DNA of 64,000 bases from Chloroflexota bacterium (lineage in GTDB: Bacteria; Chloroflexota; Anaerolineae; UBA4142), in the NCBI GenBank assembly GCA_016208315.1, contig JACQYF010000074.1, positions 1 through 64,000 of the forward strand. Reading direction: 5' to 3'. The translations under genes and the position numbers were made by a program. Below are positions 8,262 through 18,351 of this stretch, one piece after another (positions within the stretch are counted from its first letter, which is position 1; each line of letters begins with the position of its first letter). The notes below the pieces were generated by a model, which saw only the letters and a list, made by a program, of their open reading frames with translations, searched no databases and was not told where the DNA came from.

Positions 8262-9989
8262 TTATGCGCCTTTGCGGTAAATGTCGTTGATATTCCAGTA
8301 CCCCGGCGTCGGCGTCGGCGCGTTTTCCATCGGAACGTGAATCACCGTTGGAATACCGGACGCGAGCGCGTCGCGCAGCGCAGGGCCGAGTTCACTCGCC
8401 GCCCGAATCAAGATGCCTTGCGCGCCGCACGCTCGCGCCACATCGGCATAAGCCACACGATACTCTTTTCCCTCGCTCTCGAACACGCAACCGAAACTCC
8501 AACCGTAATGCGCTTGCTCCAAACCGGCAATCGTGCCGAATGCGGCATTGTCCATCACGACCCAGACGACGGGAATATCCGCTTCCATCGCCGTGGCGAC
8601 CACGGACATATTGCTGCCAAACGCGCCATCGCCGACCAGAGCGACCGCGGCGCGCTGCGGCTGCGCCACTTTTACGCCTAATACTGCCGATGGCCCAAAG
8701 CCCATCGTCGCCAAACCGCTCGGCGTGATGAACGCGCCGGGCACGTTGATCGGAAACTGCTGCGCGACGCCATTTTTGTTCCAACCAACGTCGGTCACGA
8801 GGAAACCGTCTTCCGGCAGCGCTTTGCGGACTTGAGCCAAAATGCGCTCAGGGCGCAGCGGATATTGATCCGAACTCCAGTGCTCCGCCCAATTCGCCGC
8901 GAATTGTTTTCGTCCTGCTGCGATCTTTTCGCGCACATTGTCGCGGGCGCGACGTTCGCAATTTTGCGCGGCAGATGCAATCATCGCCAGCGCGTTTTTC
9001 GCGTCGGCAACCACGCCAAATTCGGTTGGGAAATTGCGCCCGATTTCGGCGGGATCAATGTCAATGTGGATCAGGCGTGTTGGCGGAATCGCAAACGTAT
9101 AACGCGGATCCCACGAACTGGAATTGGCTTCCGCGAGGCGTGTGCCAATCGCAAGAATCAAATCCGCTTCGCGGCACATTTCATTCGCAATCGGCGTGCC
9201 CCAAAAGCCGGTCATGCCGAGCAACAGCGGATGATCGTCGCGCAGGCAACCTTTGCCCATCAGCGAGTGCGCGACCGGCACGTCGAGCGCTTGTGCCAAT
9301 GCCGCGAGTTGTTCAGTTGCGCACGCGCTCAACACGCCGCCACCCGCGTAAATAATCGCACGTTCGGCTTGCGCCAGTTCCTGCGCGATGCGTTCCGCGG
9401 TCGCCGCGTCAATCGTCGGGCGGACGAGCGGCGCGGGCATTTGGCTGAATGCGCCGACGGGCAGATCAGCAGAAAACACATCCATCGGGACATCCACGAG
9501 CACGGGGCCGGGGCGACCGGATTGCGAGAGGTGGAATGCGCGCTCGATGGCGCGCGGCAAGTCTTCGACGCGATCCACGCGGTAAATGCGCTTGCAGAAT
9601 GGGCGATAGATTTCAAACTGATCGCCGTCGAGATGGAGATTAACCTCTTGATGAGGATGCCGACCGAAATAGTACGAGGGGACGTCGCCGGCAATGACGA
9701 CGAGGGGAATGGAATCAAGCGCGGCGTTGGCGACACCGGTCGCCGCGTTCGTGAGACCGGGCCCCAGGTGTGTAAGCAGCACGCCTACCTTGCCCGACGC
9801 GCGCGCGTAACCGTCGGCAGCGTGCGCGGCCACTTGCTCGTGGCGAGTAGTGATGAAACGCACGCGGCTGTGCCCCAACGCGTCGAGCATCGCGATAATC
9901 GTGTGCCCGGTTAAACCGAACACCACCTCCACTCCAAGTCGTTCCAAGTACTCGACGAGTTGGTACGCGGCGATGCGTTGATCTGCCAT
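8262..9989 (-). CDS. Thiamine-diphosphate-dependent enzyme, acetolactate synthase-like
   Basis: ThDP enzyme of 575 residues in three domains. The activating glutamate is in TTRHEQVAAHAADGYAR (N-terminal pyrimidine domain). The cofactor motif starts GDGAFGSNMSV and ends VVMDN (about residues 440-470). The two candidate ATG codons are adjacent; GGAG lies three bases before 9992 but six before 9989, so I prefer 9989. The family includes acetolactate synthase, IolD-type cyclohexanedione hydrolase and several decarboxylases. With an IolM-like dehydrogenase next door, cleavage of a cyclic or linear diketone is possible, but true acetolactate synthase activity is unlikely without ilvN or ilvC nearby. 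Confidence 0.88.
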   Translation of the reverse strand: MADQRIAAYQLVEYLERLGVEVVFGLTGHTIIAMLDALGHSRVRFITTRHEQVAAHAADGYARASGKVGVLLTHLGPGLTNAATGVANAALDSIPLVVIAGDVPSYYFGRHPHQEVNLHLDGDQFEIYRPFCKRIYRVDRVEDLPRAIERAFHLSQSGRPGPVLVDVPMDVFSADLPVGAFSQMPAPLVRPTIDAATAERIAQELAQAERAIIYAGGGVLSACATEQLAALAQALDVPVAHSLMGKGCLRDDHPLLLGMTGFWGTPIANEMCREADLILAIGTRLAEANSSSWDPRYTFAIPPTRLIHIDIDPAEIGRNFPTEFGVVADAKNALAMIASAAQNCERRARDNVREKIAAGRKQFAANWAEHWSSDQYPLRPERILAQVRKALPEDGFLVTDVGWNKNGVAQQFPINVPGAFITPSGLATMGFGPSAVLGVKVAQPQRAAVALVGDGAFGSNMSVVATAMEADIPVVWVVMDNAAFGTIAGLEQAHYGWSFGCVFESEGKEYRVAYADVARACGAQGILIRAASELGPALRDALASGIPTVIHVPMENAPTPTPGYWNINDIYRKGA

Positions 9990-10009
9990 CATTCGCTCCG
10001 CAGTGAGGA

Positions 10010-10780
10010 TTACTCCGGCGAGCTTACGTAGCCGAGCGCTTGCGAGACTTGATTCGCGAGCCGGATGATTTTGGGCGCGTACTTGGCGACCGCGGCATCG
10101 TCGAATCTCATCACCGGACCGGCGACGTTGAGCGCCGCGATCACTTTGCCATCCGCATTAAAGATCGGCGCGGCCAGACCGAGAGCATCTTGAAAACGTT
10201 CGCCATGGCTAATCGCATAGCCGCATTTTCGGACCGTCTCGAGTTCTTGAGTCAACGTCTTGCGGTTGACGATGGTGTTCGGGGTCATTCGTTCGAGCGG
10301 TTTTCCAAGGATCTGCGCCAGGGCTTCGGATGGCATAAAGGCGAGAAGCGCCTTCCCAGCCGACCCGGCGTGCAGCGGCATGCGCTCGCCCACGCGGACG
10401 ACGACGCGCACGCGTTCCGGGCTTTCGATCCGGGCGATACACACGCGCTCGCCGCGGTCCAGCATGTAGACGCTCACGGTTTCACTCGTCAGGCGATGCA
10501 ATTCGGCGAGCGCGGGAGCGGCTTCATTGGCGAGGTCGAGACGGCTGAGGTAGATGGAGCTCCACTGGAGTATCTTGGGACCCATCACGTACCGCCGGGT
10601 GGTTGGGTCTTGACTGAGAATTCCTGCGGAGCGCAGGGTGATGAGGAGACGACCGACGGTGCTCGTGGACAAGTGCAACTGGCGTGCGATTTCGCGGACG
10701 CCTAGCTCGGGCTGATCCGCGCTGAAACAATCCAAGATTGCAACCGCGCGCATGATACTTTGAGTTTCGACCGCCGGCAT
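10010..10780 (-). CDS. IclR-family transcriptional regulator
   Basis: Regulator of 256 residues. The N-terminal winged helix-turn-helix spans about residues 8-65 (VREIARQLHLSTSTVGRLL), and the C-terminal ligand-binding domain about 80-250 (SVYMLDRGERVCIARIESP, LHAGSAGKALLAF, ISHGERFQDALGLAAPIF). It is the first gene of the minus-strand operon, 20 bases before the ThDP enzyme, so it probably controls the catabolic genes and itself. GGAGGGG lies just before the ATG. An inverted repeat GTCCC-N7-GGGAC at 10799-10815 is a candidate operator. The effector would be the imported compound or a breakdown product. Confidence 0.93.
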   Translation of the reverse strand: MPAVETQSIMRAVAILDCFSADQPELGVREIARQLHLSTSTVGRLLITLRSAGILSQDPTTRRYVMGPKILQWSSIYLSRLDLANEAAPALAELHRLTSETVSVYMLDRGERVCIARIESPERVRVVVRVGERMPLHAGSAGKALLAFMPSEALAQILGKPLERMTPNTIVNRKTLTQELETVRKCGYAISHGERFQDALGLAAPIFNADGKVIAALNVAGPVMRFDDAAVAKYAPKIIRLANQVSQALGYVSSPE

Positions 10781-10798
10781 ATCACCCCTCCACCGAGT

Positions 10799-10831
10799 GT
10801 CCCACGATACGGGACTATGTGCCGAATATTA
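10799..10831 (-). promoter_or_regulatory. Putative promoter -10 and IclR operator
   Basis: On the minus strand TAATAT (10826-10831), preceded by TGC as an extended -10, with a weak TTGCAT 18 bases upstream. The inverted repeat GTCCC-N7-GGGAC (10799-10815) lies at the expected transcription start, where IclR-type repressors often bind. Confidence 0.45.
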
Positions 10832-10868
10832 GCACAGAACGGTTGAAAATGCAAATCGGGGCCAACGT

Positions 10869-11060
10869 GTCATTGCGACGATCGAGGTCGCCACCTTGGT
10901 GGGCGAAGCGAAGGATCACGCAAAAGCAATCCTCTTGGATGCCGCGCCGCGACATGTCAAAGATAAGATCGCATCGCGACGCTCACGAGCGCGGCAAGTT
11001 CGTAGGGGCAGTGCCTTGTGCCTGCCCGTCCGGGGCAACCACAAGGGATTGCCCCTACCG
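10869..11060. repeat. Intergenic repeat cluster between aroKB and the IclR gene
   Basis: No gene is supported between 10832 and 11117. The stretch holds a degenerate CATTGCGA/GAAGCAATCC element (10869-10933) and an inverted repeat beginning GTAGGGGCA (11002) and ending GCCCCTACC, with GTGCCTTGTG and CCACAAGGGA in the arms (to 11060). The latter is related to the array at 62503-62642. Confidence 0.75.
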
Positions 11061-11117
11061 CATGTCGGTTCGCTAACAGAGGGAAGGTAAGAGGAAGAAC
11101 GTACAACGATGCGGGCG

Positions 11118-12716
11118 TTACGAAGTGGTTTGCAATTCGTCTATCACGCTCACAACTTCTTCACGCGTCACGTCATCCACGATGACCACATCGCCGAGCG
11201 CGCGCGGCAAGATGAATCGCAAGCGCGAGCCGACGCGCTTTTTATCGGTCGCCATGGCCGACCAGATGGCATCCGCGGCCATTTCACGGGGCACGCGCGT
11301 CGGCAATCCTATCGCAGACAAGAGTTTTTCAATACGCGTGACGAGGTGTGTATCGCACAAATCTCGACGAGCGGCCAAGCGCGTCGCGCACACCATCCCA
11401 ATCGCAACCGCTTCGCCGTGCTGCATTCCATAATTCGATAATAGCTCAAACGCATGTCCGAAAGTGTGACCCAAGTTCAACTTGGCGCGCTCGCCCTGTT
11501 CGAGCGGGTCGCGCGCGACGATGTTGATTTTGACTTGCATCGCGCGCGCAACCCAACTCCGCTTGGATCGAGTGATTGGGTCGGGATGCGGGTTCTGTTC
11601 GAGCATTTCAAACAATCCGGCGTCGTCAATGACCGCGTGCTTGACGACTTCCGCCATACCCGAGTGAAGCTCGGCCGCGGGCAGGGTCGTGAGCGCGTTC
11701 GTATCGGCGATCACGGCGTGCGGCTGTTTGAACGCGCCGACGAGGTTCTTGCCGCGCGGATGATCCACTGCGACCTTGCCGCCAAGACTTGCATCTACCA
11801 TCGCGAGGAGCGTCGTCGGCAGTTGCACGAACGAAACCCCGCGCAAAAAAGTGGCCGCGGCGAATCCGGCAATATCGCCGATCACGCCGCCGCCGAGCGC
11901 AAAGATGATGGACTGGCGGTCAAGCCGCGCATCAATCAATTGATCGTAAATCCGGCTCACACTATCGAGCGTCTTGTACTGCTCGCTGTCAGGAATCTCG
12001 ATGACCCGCGGCGCAAAGCCGCGCTCGCGCAGCGACTCGACAACGGGCTGCGCGTGCAATTCGCTTACGCGCGGATTGGTGATGATCGCGCAATACGGCG
12101 AAAAGGTATCCGTCGTCAGGTTGATCAACTTGCCCACGCGCCCCAGCAGGCCGCTGCCCACGAAAATTGGGCAGACGCTGTCCGGCGCGGTCACGGCGAT
12201 TTTGCGCGGCTGCAAGAGACCGACGATTTCGTCGGCGACCTGCTCAACTGTCTTGCCTGTCGTATTGAGATGCCACTCGATCTGCGCGTACGCCTCGCGC
12301 CGCGCATCCAGCAGCTCGATGATGCGCTGACGCGGGTTGGGTGATTTGAGCAGAGGACGATCCCGCGCGCCATTCAACCGGTCCAGAATATCGTCCGGCT
12401 CGGCATCAAGGCAGACGACAAGCGCCTCGCCAAACTGAGTGCGGTTCTGCGGATTCACCAATGTGCCGCCGCCAGTGGAGATAACGGGATTCTCGCGTTC
12501 GGCCAGCCGCCCGCACAAATCCGCTTCACGCGCGCGGAAATACGCTTCGCCGCGCGTCTCAAAGATTTTACTGACCGTCATGCCCTCTTCGGCTTGGATC
12601 AGCACATCCATATCCACAAATTCGCGCCCCAATTTCTCCGCGACCACTTGCCCGACCGAGGTCTTGCCCGTGCCCATAAAGCCCGTTAAGACGAGCGGCA
12701 TCAGCCCATTTCTCAT
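11118..12716 (-). CDS. aroKB: Fused shikimate kinase / 3-dehydroquinate synthase
   Basis: Bifunctional cytoplasmic enzyme of 532 residues. Residues 1-170 are shikimate kinase (Walker A GFMGTGKTS, DMDVLIQAEEG, STGGGTLVNP). Residues from about 175 on are NAD-dependent dehydroquinate synthase (GGGVIGDIAGF, DASLGGKVAVDH, GHTFGHAFELL). It therefore performs the second and fifth steps of the shikimate pathway. It is the last gene of the aro operon, 15 bases after aroC. The first ATG lies within an ATTCGTTTATTCG repeat and has only a distant GAGGAA; ATG 12701 (MPLVLTGFMG) is the alternative start and fits homologues better. Confidence 0.95.
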   Translation of the reverse strand: MRNGLMPLVLTGFMGTGKTSVGQVVAEKLGREFVDMDVLIQAEEGMTVSKIFETRGEAYFRAREADLCGRLAERENPVISTGGGTLVNPQNRTQFGEALVVCLDAEPDDILDRLNGARDRPLLKSPNPRQRIIELLDARREAYAQIEWHLNTTGKTVEQVADEIVGLLQPRKIAVTAPDSVCPIFVGSGLLGRVGKLINLTTDTFSPYCAIITNPRVSELHAQPVVESLRERGFAPRVIEIPDSEQYKTLDSVSRIYDQLIDARLDRQSIIFALGGGVIGDIAGFAAATFLRGVSFVQLPTTLLAMVDASLGGKVAVDHPRGKNLVGAFKQPHAVIADTNALTTLPAAELHSGMAEVVKHAVIDDAGLFEMLEQNPHPDPITRSKRSWVARAMQVKINIVARDPLEQGERAKLNLGHTFGHAFELLSNYGMQHGEAVAIGMVCATRLAARRDLCDTHLVTRIEKLLSAIGLPTRVPREMAADAIWSAMATDKKRVGSRLRFILPRALGDVVIVDDVTREEVVSVIDELQTTS

Positions 12717-12764
12717 TCGTTTATTCGTTCCTCATTCGTTGATTCGTTGACGCAATTCGTTGAT
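12712..12764. repeat. ATTCGTT-unit repeat at the aroC/aroKB junction
   Basis: Degenerate tandem ATTCGTT / CATTCGTTTATTCG units. On the coding strand they encode the last residues of AroC (RQRINE), its stop, and the region around the aroKB start. The same family occurs at 42362-42430. Confidence 0.7.
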
Positions 12765-13856
12765 CGAATCTGCGCCGAATTTTTCCATCACTGCATCGGC
12801 CAGGACCCAGGCGACCATCGCCTCGCCAATCACACACGCGCGCGGGACGTGACAAAAGTCCGAACGTTGATATTGAGCAAACGCGGGTTCGCCGGTGTTC
12901 AAGTCCACGGAATGCAGCGGAGTCACCGTTGTGGCAATCGGCTTGAGCGCTGCGCGCACTACGACTGGCATCCCATTCGTCATCCCGCCTTCCAATCCTC
13001 CCGCGCGATTCGTCTCACGAGCGATTTTGACTCCCATACTCCCATACCCACGCACGCCTAAAATTTCATCTTGCACTTGCGTCCCCAACCTCCCCGCGTT
13101 CTCCCACGCCGTCCCGATCTCGACACCCTTGACCGATTGGATACTCATCACCGCCTGCGCGAGACGCCCATCTAGTTTGCGGTCCCAATGGACATGCGAG
13201 CCCAAACCGACCGGAACATTCAGTGCGATTATTTCAATGACGCCGCCGGCCGTATCCTTGAGGCGCATCACCTCTTCGATGCGTTCCCGAATTCGCGCGC
13301 CGCTCGCCGCGTCTGCAACGCACACGTCCGATGCCTGCGCCAATGCGAATAGCTCAGGATACGGCACGCTTGGAATTTCTGCCGCCACGTCACCGATTTC
13401 GAGCACATGACTGCCGACGACGATCCCGAATTCGCCAAGCAATAGTCGCGCCAGCGCGCCGCAGGCAACTCGCGCCGCCGTTTCGCGCGCGCTCGCGCGT
13501 TCCGCGACGAGGCGCAAGTCGTCCAGGTCGTACTTGATCGCGCCAGCGAGGTCGGCGTGGCCGGGGCGCGGAATCGTTTGTGGCGAAATTTGCTTATCTT
13601 TCCAATTCGCGTAATCGCGATTCTCGATTTTGAGCGCGACCGGCGCGCCAATCGTCTTGCCGTCAACGACGCCGCCCAGGATTTCGACGGTATCGTTTTC
13701 GATTCGCATCCGCGCCGAGCGCCCCACCCCGATTTGCCGCCGCGCCAGATCGCGATCAATCGCCTCTTGGGTAGCCGTTAATCCGGCGGGCAAGCCCTCG
13801 ACAATCGCGACGAGCGCCGCGCCGTGCGATTCGCCGGCAGTGAGAAAACGTAACAT
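12732..13856 (-). CDS. aroC: Chorismate synthase
   Basis: FMN-dependent enzyme of 374 residues, last step of the shikimate pathway (EPSP to chorismate). Start MLRFLTAGESHG is fixed by the conserved N-terminus and GAGGTGTCA just upstream. Signature stretches IPRPGHADLAGAIKY, ERASARETAARVACGA and GGLEGGMTNG are intact. It lies between aroE and aroKB on the same strand. The C-terminal residues QRINE are encoded by the repeat at 12712-12764, so the natural end of the protein appears to have been remodelled by repeat expansion. Confidence 0.97.
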   Translation of the reverse strand: MLRFLTAGESHGAALVAIVEGLPAGLTATQEAIDRDLARRQIGVGRSARMRIENDTVEILGGVVDGKTIGAPVALKIENRDYANWKDKQISPQTIPRPGHADLAGAIKYDLDDLRLVAERASARETAARVACGALARLLLGEFGIVVGSHVLEIGDVAAEIPSVPYPELFALAQASDVCVADAASGARIRERIEEVMRLKDTAGGVIEIIALNVPVGLGSHVHWDRKLDGRLAQAVMSIQSVKGVEIGTAWENAGRLGTQVQDEILGVRGYGSMGVKIARETNRAGGLEGGMTNGMPVVVRAALKPIATTVTPLHSVDLNTGEPAFAQYQRSDFCHVPRACVIGEAMVAWVLADAVMEKFGADSINELRQRINE

Positions 13857-13867
13857 TGACACCTCAC

Positions 13868-13942
13868 GTATACAGGTAGACAGGCACACAGGTGTCAACT
13901 TATTTACCGGTTTACCTGTGTACCTGTTTACCTATTTACCTC
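13868..13942. repeat. ACAGGTAGACAGG / TTTACCTGT inverted tandem repeat
   Basis: Tandem CAGGTAnACAGG-type units followed by TTTACCTGTGTACCTG units on the opposite sense, filling the gap between the aroE stop and the aroC start and overlapping the last aroE codons (EVER stop). Confidence 0.75.
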
Positions 13943-14757
13943 TCCACTTCTCTCCTCGCTGCCTCAAACATCACTTCAACCGGCGCATCCCGCCCTGTCC
14001 ATAACTTGAAGGAGGCCGCGCCCTGATGCACCAACATGCCGAGTCCGTTGATCGTCTGCGCGCCCGCCTGCTGCGCGTCTCGCAAGAAACGCGTTTGCAA
14101 CGGACGATAGACCAAATCGAACGCGATGGCTTGCCGCGGAAACGCGCACGGCATAGGCGAGTTGTCCGCATTAGGAGACATCCCGACCGAGGTCGCGTTC
14201 ACAATGAGATTGGCATCTCGCAACGATTCGACGGCATTCACCGAGATGTCGAGTCGCGGGAATTCATCTTTGAGCTTATCGCCAAGCAGTTCGGCCCGGG
14301 ATGCCGTTCGATTCACAATCGCGATACTCGCCGCGCCCGCTTCGGCAAGCGCAAAGACCACCGCCCGCGCCGCGCCGCCCGCGCCGAGCACGGCTACACG
14401 CATTCCACGCGGCTCGACGCGCGCATCCCGAAGCGACTGCATGAAACCGTACGCGTCCGTGTTCTCGCCGATCAGCTTGCCGTCGCGCTTGACGAGCGTA
14501 TTCACCGCACCGATGCGCCGTGCGCTTTCGCCGACATCGTCCAGCAGTTCAAACATCGCCGCTTTGTGCGGAATCGTCACGTTGAGACCGATGCAGTCGT
14601 CCCGCCGCACCCGCGCGAGAGCACGCGGCAAATCCTCGCGCGGTAATGACAACAGCGCATATTCCCAGTTCATGCCCAGCGCGGCGAACGCAGCATTCTG
14701 CATCGCGGGCGATATGGAATGGGCGACCGGGTAACCGAGGAGATAAACATGTTTCAT
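13936..14757 (-). CDS. aroE: Shikimate dehydrogenase
   Basis: NADP-dependent reductase of 273 residues converting 3-dehydroshikimate to shikimate. The substrate motif HSISPAMQNAAF, catalytic NVTIPHK and NADP motif VLGAGGAARAV are present, as is MLVHQGAASFKLWTG near the end. Start MKHVYLLGYP at 14757 overlaps the aroA stop (ATGA), so translation is coupled; the frame upstream reads only through aroA. Sequence and length are typical of the family. Confidence 0.96.
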   Translation of the reverse strand: MKHVYLLGYPVAHSISPAMQNAAFAALGMNWEYALLSLPREDLPRALARVRRDDCIGLNVTIPHKAAMFELLDDVGESARRIGAVNTLVKRDGKLIGENTDAYGFMQSLRDARVEPRGMRVAVLGAGGAARAVVFALAEAGAASIAIVNRTASRAELLGDKLKDEFPRLDISVNAVESLRDANLIVNATSVGMSPNADNSPMPCAFPRQAIAFDLVYRPLQTRFLRDAQQAGAQTINGLGMLVHQGAASFKLWTGRDAPVEVMFEAARREVER

Positions 14758-16094
14758 GCTTGTGACCTGCGACCCTTCGGCAAGCTCAGGGCAGGCTCTG
14801 CGACTTGCGGCAGCAGCGTGGCAAACCCGGGAAATGAGTCTGCTACGCACTCCCATCCTGCAACAACAGTTTCTCCCCGCGCCAACAACCCCGCCACCGC
14901 CAACGACATTGCCAAGCGATGATCGTGATGCGCGTCCACACGCGCGCCGCGCAGCTTCGTCGGCCCGGCGATGACGAATCCGTCTGCGCGTTCTTGTATC
15001 TGCGCGCCCATCTTTCGCAACTCGGTCGCGAGCGTTCCGATGCGATCGGATTCCTTAACTCGCAACTCTTGCGCGTCGCGGACGACCGTTTCACCCCGCG
15101 CCTGGGTCGCCGCAATCGCGAAAATCGGAAACTCGTCAATCATGCGCGGCACGATTTCGCCCGAGATTTCGGTCGCTCGCAAATCGCTCCCCCCTCGCAC
15201 GACCACATCCGCAACCGGCTCGCCCGATTCGTCGCGCTCATTCTCAAGTTCGATTCGCGCCCCCATCTTGCGAAGCGCATCGAGCAAACCAGTCCGCGTG
15301 ACACTCACGCCGACGCCTTCAATCCAAATCTCGGAACCTGGCACGAGGAGCGCGGCGACGATGAAGAATGCGGCGGAGGAAAAATCGTTTGGAACGTGGA
15401 GATTAGAGATTGGAGATTGGAGATTGGAGATTAGGCCAATCTCCAGTCTCCAATCTCTAATCTCGATCTTCGCTCCGAACGCCCGTAACATCCTCTCCGT
15501 ATGATCGCGGCTCAAGGCCGGTTCGCGCACGATAGTCGGTGAATCGGCGAAGAGACCCGCGAGCAGAATGGCCGACTTGACTTGCGCGCTCGCGACCGGC
15601 AGCGTGTAATCTATGCCATGCAGGTTACCGCCGCGAATGCCGAGCGGCGGCAAGCGCCCATCGTCGCGTCCGAGAACGGTTGCGCCCATCGCGCGCAGCG
15701 GCTCCGCGATCCGCGCCATCGGACGGCGCTTCAAGGCCGGCGTGCCATCCAGAATCGAAAGGAAATCCTGTCCCGCACAGACGCCGGCCAACAAGCGCAT
15801 CGTCGTGCCAGAACCGGAACAATGGAGCACATCGCTAGGTTCGCGCAGGGAATGCAGACCACGACCATGAGCGATCAATGTCGTCGCATCGGGCTGCTCA
15901 ATTTCGACGCCGAGTGCGCGCAGGCAATTCACGGTCGCCTGGGTTGTCTCGCTCTGCAGAAAATTGCTAATGCGCGTTGTGCCGGTCGCTAATGCGCCGA
16001 GAATGGCGGCGCGATGTGAGATGGATTTGTCGGCGGGAACTCGAATGCCGCCGCGGAGAGGTTGGGTGACTGGGGAAACACGAAATTCAGACAT
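14754..16094 (-). CDS. aroA: 3-phosphoshikimate 1-carboxyvinyltransferase (EPSP synthase) with repeat-derived segments
   Basis: EPSP synthase, 446 residues. Conserved blocks GGIRVPADKSISHRA, CSGSGTTMRLLAGV, GTPALKRRPMARI, ASAQVKSAILLAGL, ESDRIGTLATELRK and DHHRLAMSLAVAGL show that the active site is complete. Two parts are unusual. Residues about 211-233, just before HVPNDFSSAAFF, are encoded by an inverted GATTGGAGA repeat (15398-15464). The last dozen residues, including ALSLPKG, come from a CCTTCGGCAAGCTCAGG repeat (about 14776-14792). In relatives the first segment is normally a GGQ-containing strand. The protein is probably functional because the catalytic blocks are kept. Confidence 0.95.
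   Translation of the reverse strand: MSEFRVSPVTQPLRGGIRVPADKSISHRAAILGALATGTTRISNFLQSETTQATVNCLRALGVEIEQPDATTLIAHGRGLHSLREPSDVLHCSGSGTTMRLLAGVCAGQDFLSILDGTPALKRRPMARIAEPLRAMGATVLGRDDGRLPPLGIRGGNLHGIDYTLPVASAQVKSAILLAGLFADSPTIVREPALSRDHTERMLRAFGAKIEIRDWRLEIGLISNLQSPISNLHVPNDFSSAAFFIVAALLVPGSEIWIEGVGVSVTRTGLLDALRKMGARIELENERDESGEPVADVVVRGGSDLRATEISGEIVPRMIDEFPIFAIAATQARGETVVRDAQELRVKESDRIGTLATELRKMGAQIQERADGFVIAGPTKLRGARVDAHHDHRLAMSLAVAGLLARGETVVAGWECVADSFPGFATLLPQVAEPALSLPKGRRSQA
15398..15464. repeat. GATTGGAGA inverted repeat inside aroA
   Basis: Left arm of tandem GATTAGAGATTGGAGATTGG units (from 15401), centre AGGCC, and right arm of AATCTCC units (15438-15464), forming a long hairpin. It is read in frame within aroA and contributes no stop codon. 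The same units flank the element at 1076-1252. Confidence 0.9.
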
Positions 16095-16961
16095 ACAACT
16101 CGCGCCGGCTGCGCGCCGCGTGTTCGAGCATTGTTCGCAGCGCGCTCTCGTCCTTTCCTTCGATAGAATCGGCGAACTGATTCAGCCGCGCCGCATAGGT
16201 TCGCATGAGGTTGGCGACATGATTGCTGTTCGTCAGCAGAATATCAAGCATCATCGTCGTGTCGCTCGCCGCGAGCCGCGATGTGTCACGAAAGCCGCCT
16301 GCGGCGAGCGTGAAAAGCAAATCGTCATTTTGGGCAAGGTCGGCGGCGGTCGCCATCAGTGTCGCGGCCAATGCAAATGGCAGATGACTGATCGCGCCGA
16401 CAATTCGGTCGTGGCGGGCGGGATCGAGAACAATAGGCCGCGCCCCGACAGTGAGCGCCAAGGTCTGTGCCAGGGCCAGCGTCGCAGGCGAGGTGCGCGC
16501 GAGCGGCGTCAAAACGAACGGAGCATTCTGAAATAACGCCGCGTCGGCCGCGTGAAAGCCAAACGTTTCCTTACCGCACATCGGGTGCGCGCCAATCGGC
16601 TCAAGTCGCGCGGGCAGTTGCTCCATCGCGCGCACAATGGCCTGCTTGGTCGAACCCAAGTCCATGATGACCGCGCCCGCGCGCGCTACCGCGCCAATCT
16701 CTGCCATTTGGCGCATGATCGTCCGCACCGGCGTTGCCAGCACAATCACGTCGGCGCTCGCCGCCAAAGACAAATGACCGCTGGCTTCATCTACTGCCCC
16801 ACGCGCGAGCGCTTGATCACGCGTCGCCGGACTGCGCGTGATTCCGAGGATCGCGCGGCAAGCATTTTGGGCGCGCAGCGCGAGGGCCAGCGAGCCGCCC
16901 ATCAAGCCGATTCCGACAATCGCAATCGTTGCGTCGCGGAGCGCAAAGGCAGGATCGTCCA

Positions 16962-16962
<1 letters not shown>
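16087..16962 (-). CDS. tyrA: Prephenate dehydrogenase
   Basis: NAD-dependent enzyme of 291 residues on the tyrosine branch, converting prephenate to 4-hydroxyphenylpyruvate. The Rossmann motif is AIVGIGLMGGSLALAL and the substrate-binding stretch GAHPMCGKETFGFHA. Start MDDPAFALRD at 16962 shares a base with the aroF stop (TAATG), and the end overlaps aroA by eight bases. No ACT domain is seen, so direct feedback by tyrosine through such a domain is not expected. Control may come instead from the leader attenuator upstream of the operon. Confidence 0.95.
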
Positions 16963-17952
<990 letters not shown>

Positions 17953-17975
<23 letters not shown>

Positions 17976-18351
17976 GCGCTTCCTCTTTTTTATCCTTCAC
18001 GCGGTCGGGACGCAAGGCCCGAGCATCGCGCAGATAAACGTGTTTCATCTCATTTTGCGGGCGGTCGGTGTTCCAATGGATGAGCACGCGGATACACCGC
18101 GCCAGATCGCCTCCTACGCGCGGCGCTTGCGCGTCGAGCAGCGCGACCTCGTTCCAGCCGCGCAGGCGCGCCGCGGCCGCGGGAAAGCAGGCGTCCAGGT
18201 CGGGCGTCAGCGTGAAATACGCGCTGGCAATATCGGCCGGATGCAGGTCATTCGCCGCGATCAGCTGCTCGAGCAATTCGCGCGTCGCTTGGAGAATTGC
18301 CTCGCGCGTATTGGCCGCCGCAGTGGTCGCGCCGCGAATTCCGCGCACCAT
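17953..18351 (-). CDS. aroH: Chorismate mutase, AroH type
   Basis: Monofunctional chorismate mutase of 132 residues, rearranging chorismate to prephenate. VRGIRGATT at the N-terminus, [16 protein letters not shown] in the middle and [11 protein letters not shown] towards the end match the AroH (Bacillus-type) family; the C-terminus carries an extra basic tail of about 15 residues. The ATG shares its A with the stop of the truncated transposase frame (TGATG), and no Shine-Dalgarno is seen, so translation probably depends on reading of that frame. It is the first enzyme gene of the aro operon. Confidence 0.93.
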
